From assembly GCA_023145935.1 (NCBI GenBank), contig JAGLDB010000112.1, positions 1 through 6,298 on the forward strand: DNA of 6,298 nt, in the 5' to 3' direction. Position 1 is the first letter of the stretch, and the number at the start of each line of letters is the position of its first letter. Below are positions 6,077-6,298 of the stretch, in pieces. This DNA comes from Candidatus Sabulitectum sp. Its GTDB lineage: Bacteria; Fermentibacterota; Fermentibacteria; Fermentibacterales; Fermentibacteraceae. Under the pieces are notes generated by a model. The model saw only the letters and a list, made by a program, of their open reading frames with translations. It was not told the origin of the DNA and did no database searches. Made by a program: the position numbers and the translations under genes.

Positions 6077-6298
6077 ATGGCCAGTCCTGCAGAATGCCTT
6101 GATTTGTTGATTCTAAATCTTAAGAAATCGGCAGAACGACCTGTTCATGATGTGATTAGTGACTTCGAAGAATCAGTGATCCTTTCTATAACCATTGGCC
6201 GTACCGACGATTCTCTTAGATTAATTCAGGAATACTCAAACTACTTCCATGACCCGGTTCCCTTCGATATCAGATTTTTCTGTTCTTTTCAGCGGTCT
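6077..6298 (+). CDS. Unknown protein, N-terminal 74 residues only (runs off window)
   Basis: I found this by reading the plus strand. ATG 6077 opens a frame with no stop through base 6298, giving MASPAECLDLLILNLKKSAE then RPVHDVISDFEESVILSITI, and ending FDIRFFCSFQRS. GGAAGGA (6066-6072), 4 nt upstream, is a good ribosome binding site, and a TATAAT lies at 6045-6050. The residues look globular and cytoplasmic: no signal peptide or membrane helix, a helical start, and mixed alpha/beta character after it. I do not recognise the family. It is divergent from the peptidase operon, a position often held by a regulator, but nothing in the visible part (no helix-turn-helix or phospho-acceptor motif) supports that role. 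Confidence 0.7.
   Translation, partial: MASPAECLDLLILNLKKSAERPVHDVISDFEESVILSITIGRTDDSLRLIQEYSNYFHDPVPFDIRFFCSFQRS

Overview
The window holds six genes from a bacterium that appears to be diderm (Gram-negative-like). It encodes an acylated lipoprotein with a clear lipobox, strong GGAGG-type ribosome binding sites, and a base composition that looks mid-40s % GC by eye. The lipoprotein carries two modules resembling the NADase-type glycan-binding domain, which is common in spirochaetes and some uncultured phyla. That hints at lineage but does not fix it. I saw no mobile element, tRNA, rRNA or CRISPR array. No gene-free stretch exceeds 300 bases.

Four genes run on the minus strand, reading from right to left, and form a tight likely operon. 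(1) An M3-like zinc oligopeptidase, 5999 to 4422. (2) An exported M15-family (VanY/CwlK-like) D-Ala-D-Ala carboxypeptidase-type peptidase, 4368 to 3691. (3) A lipoprotein with tandem glycan-binding-like domains, 3688 to 2171. (4) A polytopic membrane protein, probably a GT-C-fold glycosyltransferase, stop at 489. The gaps are 53 nt, 2 nt, then an apparent overlap if gene 4 starts where its hydrophobic N-terminus implies. Left of the operon, at 346 to beyond base 1, is a ferritin-like/rubrerythrin-type diiron protein with its own well-formed promoter (TTGACA, 16 bp, TATCAT). On the right, from 6077, a divergent plus-strand gene of unknown function runs off the window. A 77-bp AT-rich intergenic region separates it from the operon.

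The operon reads as a cell-envelope set: a peptidoglycan-type peptidase, a surface lipoprotein likely to bind glycans, and a membrane glycan-transfer enzyme. The leading oligopeptidase is probably cytoplasmic. Their cooperation is inferred from gene order only. The most notable oddity is gene 4, which lacks a canonical start codon at the place its first membrane helix requires. The best-placed initiation codon there is AUU, overlapping the lipoprotein stop.
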